The position numbers and the translations under genes are program-made. A stretch of DNA of 23,084 bases, taken from contig CAAFMG010000137.1 of NCBI GenBank assembly GCA_900763965.1, positions 1-23,084 on the forward strand. Direction: 5' to 3'. Each line of letters opens with the position of its first letter. Position 1 is the first letter of the stretch. Below, one piece after another: positions 15,713-22,549 of this stretch. The notes under the pieces are model-generated. The model did no database searches. It saw only the letters and a program-made list of their open reading frames with translations, and had not been told where the DNA came from. The stretch comes from an uncultured Oscillospiraceae bacterium (lineage in GTDB: Bacteria; Bacillota; Clostridia; Oscillospirales; Oscillospiraceae).

Positions 15713-18040
15713 TCAGATCACCACCCGGTCGTTTTCCAGCCGCAGACGGATCCTCCCCGGCTTCCGGGATACCTGGAGCAGGTAGCTTGCCAGGGGGCCT
15801 TCCACCTCCTTCTGCACCATCCGGCGCAGATTTCTGGCTCCCTCCTTCCCCCGGCACCGGCTGCCCAGCCAGGCCGCCAGCTCCTGGGGATATTGCAGCT
15901 GGATCCCCAAACCGGCGGTCCGCTCCTGTAGCTGCCGCAGATATTTCCAGGCGATGGCCTCCATGGCCCCATCCCCCAGAGGTGAAAAGCAGATGATCCC
16001 ATCCAGCCGTCCCAGGAACTCCGGGGCAAAGGCCTGCTCCACCGCCTGATCCAGCTGGGCCTGCTTTCCCCCGGCGCAGAAGCCCAAGCCCTCCCCCTTG
16101 CACTGGCTGCCCACATTGGCAGTCATCACCACAATGGCATTGCGGAAGCTGACACGCCGTCCGGTGGAATCCGTCAGGCAGCCCTCCTCCATGATTTGCA
16201 GCAGGATCCCCAGCACATCCGGATGGGCCTTTTCCAGCTCATCCAGCAGCACCAGGCAATAGGGACGGCGGCGCACCGCTTCGGTCAGCTTGCCCCCGTC
16301 CTCGTAGCCCACATAGCCGGGAGGAGCACCGATGAGCCGGGAGACGGACTGCTTTTCCATATACTCCGTCATGTCCAGCCGGATCATGGCATCCTTGCTG
16401 CCGTAGACCTCCGCCGCCAGAGCCCGGCACAGTTCGGTTTTCCCCACCCCGGTGGGGCCGGTGAACAGCAGGCAGGCAATGGGCCGGGAGCCGTCCCGGA
16501 TCCCGGAATACCCCCGGCGCACCGCCTCCGCCGCCGCAGAGACCGCCTGAGCCTGTCCCACCACCTGACTGCTCAGCAAGCCCTCCAATCCCAGCAGCCG
16601 CTCCCGCTGGGTGGCGGTGAGTCTGCCCAGAGGGATTCCCGTCCGGGCAGAAACCACCTGGGCGATATCCCCCTCGGTGATGCTGTGCCCCCGCCTGCTG
16701 TCTGAGCCCTTTACCGCCAGCTTCTGCATTTTGTCCCGCAGCTCTGCCGCCTTTTCAAACCGCCGCTCCCGGACAGCGGCGTGCAGCTCCTGCTCCAGCG
16801 CCTTCCGGGCCTCGCTGCACCGGCCGGGATAGAGCATCTCCATCCGGCATCGGGCCGCCGCCTCGTCCACCAGGTCAATGGCCTTGTCCGGTAAATACAG
16901 ATCCGGCAGATACCGCACCGACAGCCGCACCGCCTCGGCAAGGGCTTCCTCGGTGATTTTCAGCCGGTGGTGCCGTTCCAGACCGGGCTTCAAGCCCCGC
17001 AGAATGGAAAGGGTGGTATCCTTGTCCGGCTCCTCCACCACCACCGGCCGGAACCGGCGTTCCAGGGCGGCATCCTTTTCGATATACCGGCGGTACTCCT
17101 CCCGGGTGGTGGCTCCCAGCATCTGGATCTCCCCCCGGCCCAGAGCGGGCTTGAAGATATTGGCCGCATCAATGGCCCCCTCTGCCGCACCGGCTCCCAC
17201 CAGGGTGTGCATCTCGTCCACAAAGAGGATCACATCCCCGCCCCGGCGGATCTCTGCCAACACGTCCCGCAGGCGTTCTTCAAATTCACCCCGGTATTTG
17301 GTTCCCGCCACCAGGTTTGCCATATTCAGGCTGATGAGCCGTTTTTCCTTCAGCTGGGGCGGCACATTCCCCACCGCCATGCGCTGGGCCAAACCCTCGG
17401 CAATGGCCGTCTTGCCCACCCCCGGCTCACCGATGAGGGCCGGGTTATTCTTGTTCTTCCGGCACAGGATCCCCACCACCGTGTCGATCTCCTTTTCCCT
17501 GCCGATGACCGGCTCCATATCCTGGGCCTTCTGGATCAGATCCTCGCTGAATTGTTCCAGCAGCTTCGTAGCAACCGCCTCCTTTTTCACCTTTCGGGAA
17601 ACTGACGTCTCCCACTGCATCGACTCCACCATATTATGAAACAGCATTTCCGGGCTGATGCCGCTCCACCGCAGCAGCTGCGCGGCGGAACAGTCCTCCT
17701 GCCGGGCCAGTGCCAGCAGCAGATGCACCGGACGGATCAGCCGGGAACCCTGGTCTCTTGCCTCCCTGGCAGCGGCCCGCAAAACCCGCCCTGCATCGGG
17801 GGTAAAGCCCTGGGGCAGAGGCAGATCCGGTGTGCCCATGCCGTAAAACAGAGCGGTCAAGTTCCGGGTCAGCTCCGGCTCCAAGCCAACACTGCGCAAA
17901 AACTGCCCCGTCCACCCGGGATTTTCCGAAAGCGCCGCCAGCAGGTGGGCCGTCCCCACGCAGCTGTGCCCCATCTGCCGTGCCTTTTGTCCCGCCGTAT
18001 GGATGGTTTCCTCCGTCTGCACATGATAACGCACCCCCAT
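15713..18040 (-). CDS. clpC: ClpC-type AAA+ unfoldase
   Basis: ClpC unfolds proteins and feeds them to ClpP. Numbering from the ATG at 18040 (775 aa): Clp N-domain repeats at about 10-135, first AAA+ module with Walker A GEPGVGKT (204-211), Walker B ILFVDE (271-276) and arginine finger in ALERRF; a UVR-like middle segment at about 414-442 (QELHAAVRERRFEKAAELRD) that marks ClpC rather than ClpB; second AAA+ module with GPTGVGKT (528-535), VLLDELEKAH and the ClpP-docking tripeptide LGF (652-654). All catalytic motifs are intact. SD bases AAGGGAGGA touch this ATG, so a GTG six bases downstream (18034) is an equally good start. No ctsR, mcsA or mcsB is next to it, and no CtsR box or CIRCE element was seen upstream. 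Confidence 0.94.
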   Translation of the reverse strand: MGVRYHVQTEETIHTAGQKARQMGHSCVGTAHLLAALSENPGWTGQFLRSVGLEPELTRNLTALFYGMGTPDLPLPQGFTPDAGRVLRAAAREARDQGSRLIRPVHLLLALARQEDCSAAQLLRWSGISPEMLFHNMVESMQWETSVSRKVKKEAVATKLLEQFSEDLIQKAQDMEPVIGREKEIDTVVGILCRKNKNNPALIGEPGVGKTAIAEGLAQRMAVGNVPPQLKEKRLISLNMANLVAGTKYRGEFEERLRDVLAEIRRGGDVILFVDEMHTLVGAGAAEGAIDAANIFKPALGRGEIQMLGATTREEYRRYIEKDAALERRFRPVVVEEPDKDTTLSILRGLKPGLERHHRLKITEEALAEAVRLSVRYLPDLYLPDKAIDLVDEAAARCRMEMLYPGRCSEARKALEQELHAAVRERRFEKAAELRDKMQKLAVKGSDSRRGHSITEGDIAQVVSARTGIPLGRLTATQRERLLGLEGLLSSQVVGQAQAVSAAAEAVRRGYSGIRDGSRPIACLLFTGPTGVGKTELCRALAAEVYGSKDAMIRLDMTEYMEKQSVSRLIGAPPGYVGYEDGGKLTEAVRRRPYCLVLLDELEKAHPDVLGILLQIMEEGCLTDSTGRRVSFRNAIVVMTANVGSQCKGEGLGFCAGGKQAQLDQAVEQAFAPEFLGRLDGIICFSPLGDGAMEAIAWKYLRQLQERTAGLGIQLQYPQELAAWLGSRCRGKEGARNLRRMVQKEVEGPLASYLLQVSRKPGRIRLRLENDRVVI

Positions 18041-18107
18041 TCCTCCCTTCCGGTGAAAAATTTTTGCCAAAAGGGCAGGCAATTATTCGGTGGGAGAAAA
18101 AAAGGAA

Positions 18108-18135
18108 TTGCATTTTCCAAAATCCGTGTTAGAAT
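18108..18135 (+). promoter_or_regulatory. sigma-A-like promoter of the ferredoxin gene
   Basis: TTGCAT (18108-18113) and TAGAAT (18130-18135) are spaced by 16 bases in the 146-base gap between divergent clpC and the ferredoxin gene. The start site would be near 18142, about 45 bases before the ATG. No equally good promoter for clpC was found on the other strand of this gap. Confidence 0.6.
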
Positions 18136-18186
18136 ACAGATAAGCGTTGATCTCAGCGCATCATATTTACATTGGAGGTACTTCCC

Positions 18187-18357
18187 ATGGCTTACGTTAT
18201 TACGGATTCCTGCGTTTCCTGCGGCACCTGTGCCGATCAGTGTCCTTGCAGCGCCATCTCTGAGGGCGACGGCAAGTACGAAATCAACCCCGATGTCTGC
18301 GTTTCCTGCGGCGCCTGTGCTGGTGTCTGCCCCTGCGACGCAATCGAGGAAGGCTAA
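18187..18357 (+). CDS. 2[4Fe-4S] clostridial-type ferredoxin
   Basis: A 56-aa low-potential electron carrier, acting in the cytoplasm with oxidoreductases such as hydrogenase or pyruvate:ferredoxin oxidoreductase. Two CxxCxxCxxxCP motifs are present (Cys 9, 12, 15, 19 and 38, 41, 44, 48), each binding one cubane cluster across the pseudo-twofold fold. Each motif carries one extra cysteine directly after the proline (Cys 21 and 50), where most homologues have Val or another residue. The chosen ATG has TTGGAGG eight bases upstream; an in-frame ATG five codons earlier overlaps that site and is unlikely. The gene appears monocistronic and is followed directly by a palindromic element, whose CTAA flank contains the stop codon. 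Confidence 0.97.
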   Translation: MAYVITDSCVSCGTCADQCPCSAISEGDGKYEINPDVCVSCGACAGVCPCDAIEEG

Positions 18358-18519
18358 GGAAACTCTGAATAAATCGTCGGCGGCTGGCGAGCGGATCTTT
18401 TGCCCCCCATACTGCGGTTCGGAAAATGGGAAATACATACAGTATTCCCTCATTTTCTGAACCTTGTCTGGAAGCAAAATCTCTCGCTCTCAGCTCTTGC
18501 CGATTTAATCAGAGCTTCC
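18358..18519. mobile_element. MITE-like 162-bp imperfect palindrome
   Basis: The first and last 19 bases (ggaaactctgaataaatcg and cgatttaatcagagcttcc) are inverted copies with two mismatches. The inversion continues inward almost to the centre: a middle part of weaker pairing, matched TTTTGC/GCAAAA blocks, and a core stem from ggttc (18416) to gaacc (18463) with GAAAATG/CATTTTC. The element is bracketed by the direct repeat CTAA (18354-18357 and 18520-18523), consistent with a target duplication. No coding capacity is visible. This is the pattern of a non-autonomous miniature inverted-repeat element or fold-back repeat; no matching transposase is in the window. Confidence 0.6.
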
Positions 18520-18541
18520 CTAATATTCGTTGGAACCAAGA

Positions 18542-18573
18542 TTGGCCTGTGCTGCCGGCACAGGTCAATTTTG
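18542..18573 (+). terminator. intrinsic terminator-like hairpin before trmN6
   Basis: An 11-bp stem with one G-T pair (18542-18552 with 18558-18568) closes a 5-base loop and is followed by a short T run (TTTT within 18569-18572). It probably ends the ferredoxin transcript, now about 185 bases from that gene because the palindromic element lies between. It ends only about 20 bases before the trmN6 start, so it could also attenuate trmN6. Confidence 0.6.
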
Positions 18574-18588
18574 TATCATGGTGACATT

Positions 18589-19287
18589 ATGGAGTATTTA
18601 CCCAATGGCTTTTCTCTGGAGATCCCCCAGGGCTGCTTCCCTCTGAGTACCGATTCCATGGTGCTGGCCCACTTTGTCCGGCTCCCCCGGAATGCCCGGG
18701 TGCTGGATCTGGGCTCCGGCTGCGGCACGCTGGGGCTCCTTTTATGCGCCCGGGATCCGGCGTGTCAGGTCACCGGCCTGGAGCAGGACAGCCATGCCCA
18801 TGCCGCCGCCGAGGAAAACATCCGCCGCAACGGCCTTTGTGCCCGTATGAGCAGTGTATGCACGGATCTGCGCCGGTTTTCCCAGGAAGCACCCCCAGGC
18901 AGCTTTTCCGTCTGTATCTCCAATCCCCCCTACTTTTCCGGCGGGCCGGAAAGTGCCGCCCTGGCCAGGGCACGAAAAGAAACAGACTGCACCCTTGCCC
19001 AGCTGATGGAAGCTGCCGGGCGGATGCTGAAATACGGCGGTGACTTTTTCCTGGTGCATCGGCCGGAACGGCTGGCCCAGATCATCGCCCTGGGCGCATC
19101 GGCCGGACTGGAAGCCAAGGAGCTTCTGCTGCTGCGCCACCGTGCAGGCGGCCCGGTCAATCTGATTCTGCTGCGGCTGCGAAAGGGCGGAAAGCCCGGT
19201 TTGATTCTCCGGGAGGAATCTCTTTTGGATGCCGCCGGAGAACCCACTGCATTTTATCAGGAAGTATATCACCTGAACTTATCTTAA
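18589..19287 (+). CDS. trmN6: TrmN6/YfiC-like tRNA1(Val) adenine-N6 methyltransferase
   Basis: This SAM-dependent family methylates N6 of A37 in tRNA1(Val) in E. coli. The 232-aa protein has the family opening (LPNGFSLEIPQGCFPLSTDSM split across residues 4-24), SAM motif VLDLGSGCGTLGL (38-50), and the N6-adenine methyltransferase catalytic signature NPPYF (112-116). The frame is open far upstream to 18400, but that stretch is the palindromic element, so the ATG at 18589 is chosen; its ribosome binding site (GGTGA) is weak. The gene lies 13 bases from rsmI, a pairing frequent in Firmicutes (YabB-YabC type), and both modify RNA. Substrate is inferred from family. Confidence 0.88.
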   Translation: MEYLPNGFSLEIPQGCFPLSTDSMVLAHFVRLPRNARVLDLGSGCGTLGLLLCARDPACQVTGLEQDSHAHAAAEENIRRNGLCARMSSVCTDLRRFSQEAPPGSFSVCISNPPYFSGGPESAALARARKETDCTLAQLMEAAGRMLKYGGDFFLVHRPERLAQIIALGASAGLEAKELLLLRHRAGGPVNLILLRLRKGGKPGLILREESLLDAAGEPTAFYQEVYHLNLS

Positions 19288-19300
19288 CAGGAGGCCCATT

Positions 19301-20140
19301 ATGGCAGGTATGTTATATCTGGTACCCACCCCCATCGGCAATCTGGGAGACATCTCCGCCCGCTGCCGTCAGACCCTGGAGGATGCGGATGTTATCGCCG
19401 CCGAGGACACCCGGGTCACTCTGAAGCTGCTCAACCACCTTGGAATCAAAAAAAGCCTTGTCAGCTACTATGAGCATAACAAGGCCTTCCGGGGGGATAA
19501 AATTGTGGAGCGGATTTTGTCGGGAGAGACCTGCGCTCTGGTCTCCGATGCCGGAAGTCCTGCCATCTCCGATCCCGGCGAGGATCTGGTGAAGCAGTGC
19601 GCCGCCGCCGGGATTCCGGTGTGCGCCATTCCCGGCCCCTGCGCCGCCATCACGGCATTGAGCATTTCCGGTCAGTCCACCGGGCGGTTCTGCTTTGAGG
19701 GCTTTCTGTCCACCGCCAAAAAGAGCCGCCGGGAGCATCTGGATTCCCTGCGCACCGAGCAGAGAACCATGATCTTCTACGAAGCCCCCCACAAGCTGGT
19801 ACCTACCCTGGAGGATCTGCGGCAGGCCTTTGGCGATGACCGGGGGATCAGCCTGTGCCGGGAGCTGACCAAGCTCCACGAGGAAGTGGTGCGCACCACC
19901 CTGGGAGAGGCTGTGGCCCGCTATACCGAAAATCCCCCCAAGGGCGAATTTGTCCTGATTGTCGCCGGTGCCCAGCCGGAAGAAAAGGAAGCCCCCACCG
20001 AAACCGATGCCGCCGCCAGAGTCGCCCAGCTGATGCAGGAGGGGCTGAGCCGCAAGGATGCGGTGAAGCAAGCCGCCAAAGAGCTTGGCCTTCCCAAAAA
20101 TGTGGTCTACGACATCGCCCTGAACGCCCTGGAAGAATAA
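19301..20140 (+). CDS. rsmI: RsmI, 16S rRNA 2'-O-methyltransferase (C1402)
   Basis: RsmI adds the 2'-O-methyl group to C1402 of 16S rRNA, the same nucleotide that RsmH in this window methylates on its base. The 279-aa protein opens with the tetrapyrrole-methylase fold signature LYLVPTPIGNLGDIS, then AEDTRVTLKLLNHLGI, ALVSDAGSPAISDPG, IPGPCAAITAL and EAPHKLVPTLEDL, and ends with the helical RsmI-type tail (LSRKDAVKQAAKELGL). AGGAGG lies six bases before the ATG. It is second in the trmN6-rsmI unit and is followed 12 bases later by a hairpin terminator. Confidence 0.97.
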   Translation: MAGMLYLVPTPIGNLGDISARCRQTLEDADVIAAEDTRVTLKLLNHLGIKKSLVSYYEHNKAFRGDKIVERILSGETCALVSDAGSPAISDPGEDLVKQCAAAGIPVCAIPGPCAAITALSISGQSTGRFCFEGFLSTAKKSRREHLDSLRTEQRTMIFYEAPHKLVPTLEDLRQAFGDDRGISLCRELTKLHEEVVRTTLGEAVARYTENPPKGEFVLIVAGAQPEEKEAPTETDAAARVAQLMQEGLSRKDAVKQAAKELGLPKNVVYDIALNALEE

Positions 20141-20152
20141 CATCGAGAAATT

Positions 20153-20187
20153 AGCCAGCCACCCTAAAATTGGGCGGCTGGCTTTTG
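20153..20187 (+). terminator. terminator after rsmI; hairpin shared with aspS 3' end
   Basis: A 12-bp stem (20153-20164 with 20172-20183, one A-C mismatch) closes the loop taaaatt and runs into TTTT. It terminates rsmI; on the opposite strand it follows the anti-sigma-like gene and may act there too, with a poorer T run. The same sequence, one base longer in the loop, occurs at 22514-22549. Confidence 0.85.
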
Positions 20188-20206
20188 GTATTTGGGGCTT
20201 ATTTCC

Positions 20207-21802
20207 CTATTCCATGGGAAAAGAGGAAACGGGTTTCATTTCCAAAGGGATACGCACATAGGAGGCAATGATCTTCTGTGCCTCCTCTTCCGAAATGATC
20301 TTCTCGGTATCCGTCTGACCGTCATAAAGCCGCCACTCGCCATATTCATAGGCTACCTGCGCAACACATTCAATCCCTTTATCCAGCAGCAAACGGCAAT
20401 ATGTGTGCATGGGTTTTCCGTCTACAAAATCATAACATTCATAGATATTTCCCTGGCACAAATATCCCTCGGAACTTCCACATATCCGTTGTGTTTTTCC
20501 TTCCCGGATGGTCCAGACATCACAGACCTGTCCGTTGCGCCCCAGAAGCAGTTCTTCCTGACCGTCATCATTGATGTCCCGAAGGGTGTATTCCATGGTT
20601 TCCCAGAAGTTCTTGTAGAACCCAGCGCAATGCTGGTAGAAATAGTCCTCATGATCCCGTATTTGCACGATCAAATCTCTATAGCTGTCCTTGCACATAT
20701 TTTCCTCATACAGGCGCACACGCTCTGCTGTAACCGCAGGATCTTCCGGCGTATTGTCATATTCTTCCCGGGCTGCCTCCAGACGCTGCTTCCATCCGGC
20801 CATATCTGCCACCGGCTTCGGCTTTATGGAATAATTCAGTGCCTGGGCAATCAGCTTCATATCCTGCCGGGTCATGACATCCGCAGGGTTGTCCCAGTCC
20901 AAGCCCACATTTTTCAGAGTGACACTGATGAAGGCATCCGCTCTATCGTGGAGTATATATGTATTTCCATCGGGATCGCAAACAAACAGCACCTTTGTTC
21001 CGTCGGACAATGTCTCATTCCACTGCTGTACGGCTTCGCCGTTTTCAATCATCTCACAACCGTAGCCAAAATAATCCTTGTCATGGTAATCATATATCAG
21101 GCTAAAGGAGAATTCCTGTGAAGCATCCCCATGGGTCAGGGTTGCCTGATATGCGGCATCAAAATCGCCGCATTGGACAAAGCGCGCTCCCTGGAACGCC
21201 AATTCCAGCCCCATATCCTTTTTTACCACGCTGGATTCATCAAAAACCTCAGCCAGAAGGGCATCTTGCTTTCCCACGCCCTGATAAATCGCCACCTCGC
21301 CTGAGAGCTTCAAGCCGTATTTGTTGCAAATTTCATCAATCTTGTCCAGCATATCCTGGGTATAGGCATCGGTATAGTCTTCGTATTGTGCCGGTCTGCG
21401 GAAATCTCCCGCTGCTTTCCGCAGGGTTCCATCCGGGTCATAGCTCTGCTTAAAATCCATCCACTCCCGCGCCGCCAGTTGGTTTTTGCTGCCCTCCGGG
21501 CCGACTACAGAAATATACTGTCTGGTTTTCTCGGTAGCGAGAATCTTGCTGCCGTCCCTTTCATAGCGCATATCCGCAAGATAGGTGACCTCTTGCATCC
21601 GCAGGTCATCCAGATTGAGCCATACCGCAGCGGCACATCCCACCAGCAGTGCGGTAATGGCAGCAATGGCAGCTACAAGCCACAGTTTCCTGACAGAACC
21701 GCCGGTCTGGTTTTGCTGGGTATGGGACGTCTCGGCGTGGGCTTCCTCAATGTAGCAATTCCGAATTTCCCCAATGGCATCCTGTAAACGAATGGTACTC
21801 AT
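20207..21802 (-). CDS. membrane-anchored sensor, probable anti-sigma partner
   Basis: Family not recognised. The 531-aa protein has a cytoplasmic end of about 38 residues (MSTIRLQDAIGEIRNCYIEE), one membrane segment at about 40-62, and a large extracytoplasmic part of about 465 residues. Its ATG overlaps the stop of the sigma factor gene (ATGA) and has AGGAGGG nine bases upstream, so the pair is cotranscribed and coupled, the usual order for a sigma factor and its membrane anti-sigma. The outer part is rich in Asp, Tyr and Glu with several cysteines, and has a calcium-loop-like DINDDGQEE at 409-417, as in FG-GAP or EF-hand-type loops. Base composition looks less GC-rich than the dcw genes, hinting at an accessory origin. 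Anti-sigma role is inference; a lipoprotein or enzyme is not excluded. Confidence 0.7.
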   Translation of the reverse strand: MSTIRLQDAIGEIRNCYIEEAHAETSHTQQNQTGGSVRKLWLVAAIAAITALLVGCAAAVWLNLDDLRMQEVTYLADMRYERDGSKILATEKTRQYISVVGPEGSKNQLAAREWMDFKQSYDPDGTLRKAAGDFRRPAQYEDYTDAYTQDMLDKIDEICNKYGLKLSGEVAIYQGVGKQDALLAEVFDESSVVKKDMGLELAFQGARFVQCGDFDAAYQATLTHGDASQEFSFSLIYDYHDKDYFGYGCEMIENGEAVQQWNETLSDGTKVLFVCDPDGNTYILHDRADAFISVTLKNVGLDWDNPADVMTRQDMKLIAQALNYSIKPKPVADMAGWKQRLEAAREEYDNTPEDPAVTAERVRLYEENMCKDSYRDLIVQIRDHEDYFYQHCAGFYKNFWETMEYTLRDINDDGQEELLLGRNGQVCDVWTIREGKTQRICGSSEGYLCQGNIYECYDFVDGKPMHTYCRLLLDKGIECVAQVAYEYGEWRLYDGQTDTEKIISEEEAQKIIASYVRIPLEMKPVSSFPME

Positions 21803-22359
21803 ACAAAAATTCCCTCCTTTTGCAAATACAGTTTCAGCTTTTCCCTTGTTCGCAGCAGGGTCATTTTCACCTTGCTCTCGCTCCAGGAAAACCGCTGGGC
21901 AATTTCGGCAATGGATTCGCAGTACCAATACCGGCACACAAATACCTGCCGCCGATCCTGGGGCAAGGTCGCCAAAAAGTCATCCAGCAGGTGCGTCAGT
22001 GTGCGGCTGTCCAGGCGATCTTCTATGGACTGTCCGGCGGGAATGCAATCCTCCAGCTCCTCCAGAGAAAGATCCGCTTCCGTTCCGCCTCGCTTTTGGG
22101 CGGTATTCCTGCGGTGTCGTTTCAACGCCAGCCGCCGGGTGATCTTCCCCAGATAGGTGGACAAAACCCCGGGCTTCTGGGGCGGTATGGAATTCCAGGC
22201 GGCAAGATAGGTGTCGTTAACACATTCCTCCGAGTCCTCATACCGGGACAGAATGTGGTTTGCAATCGAAAGCAAGTACCGTCCGTATTTCTTTTGCGTT
22301 TCTGCCAGAGCATTGGTCTGCCGCTGGCAGTACAGCGCAATAATCTGATGATCCTCCAT
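21799..22359 (-). CDS. ECF-like sigma-70 family RNA polymerase sigma factor
   Basis: A 186-aa sigma factor with only regions 2 and 4. Region 2 spans about 21-88, including the core-binding and -10 recognition segment with SEECVNDTYLAAWNSIPP and STYLGKITRRLALKRHRR. Region 4 spans about 125-180, with TLPQDRRQVFVCRYWYCESIAEIA split as the start of the HTH and WSESKVKMTLLRTREKLK as the -35 recognition helix. The start ATG has AGGAGG seven bases upstream. It overlaps the following membrane protein gene by four bases, which is presumably its regulator. Targets cannot be told from the sequence; autoregulation is typical of such modules. Confidence 0.93.
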   Translation of the reverse strand: MEDHQIIALYCQRQTNALAETQKKYGRYLLSIANHILSRYEDSEECVNDTYLAAWNSIPPQKPGVLSTYLGKITRRLALKRHRRNTAQKRGGTEADLSLEELEDCIPAGQSIEDRLDSRTLTHLLDDFLATLPQDRRQVFVCRYWYCESIAEIAQRFSWSESKVKMTLLRTREKLKLYLQKEGIFV

Positions 22360-22383
22360 TCGATTACCTCCTTTGTCTGTAAT

Positions 22384-22401
22384 GGTGAAGGGCCTTTCAC
22401 C
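22384..22401 (-). other. 18-bp inverted repeat in the sigma factor leader
   Basis: ggtgaa (22384-22389) and ttcacc (22396-22401) are perfect inverted arms around ggcct-type centre, making a nearly symmetric 18-mer. It lies about 25 bases upstream of the sigma factor ATG, just before its ribosome binding site. It could be an operator or an mRNA hairpin that affects translation. Confidence 0.4.
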
Positions 22402-22513
22402 TATCTACTCCCCGTTTCTTCTTCCGGGTCACAGATTTTTTCAAAAAAGTGTTTCCCTCATTATGATCCATCCGCCGTCCAAATGCAAGGAAGAAAACCG
22501 CCACGCCATAAGG

Positions 22514-22549
22514 AAAGCCAGCCACCCTAAAATTGGGGCGGCTGGCTTT
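22514..22549 (-). terminator. hairpin at the end of aspS; second copy of the rsmI terminator sequence
   Basis: A 14-bp stem (22514-22527 with 22536-22549, one A-C mismatch) encloses an 8-base loop. It is nearly identical to the hairpin at 20153-20183. On the minus strand it contains the last seven aspS codons and its stop (TAG at 22529-22527), and is followed by CCTTAT, without a real T run; on the plus strand a TTTT run follows. It probably forms the 3' end of the aspS mRNA. Confidence 0.7.

Noticed and set aside
18041..18082. Longer ClpC start at 18082
   Set aside because: It needs a TTG start with no ribosome binding site and contains the likely ribosome binding site of the internal start.
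18400..18588. N-terminal extension of the TrmN6 protein to 18400
   Set aside because: The stretch lies in the palindromic element and the terminator-like hairpin; the product would not resemble any methyltransferase N-terminus.
21803..21937. N-terminal extension of the anti-sigma-like protein to 21937
   Set aside because: It would run deep into the sigma factor gene; the ATG at 21802 has AGGAGGG and the usual ATGA overlap.
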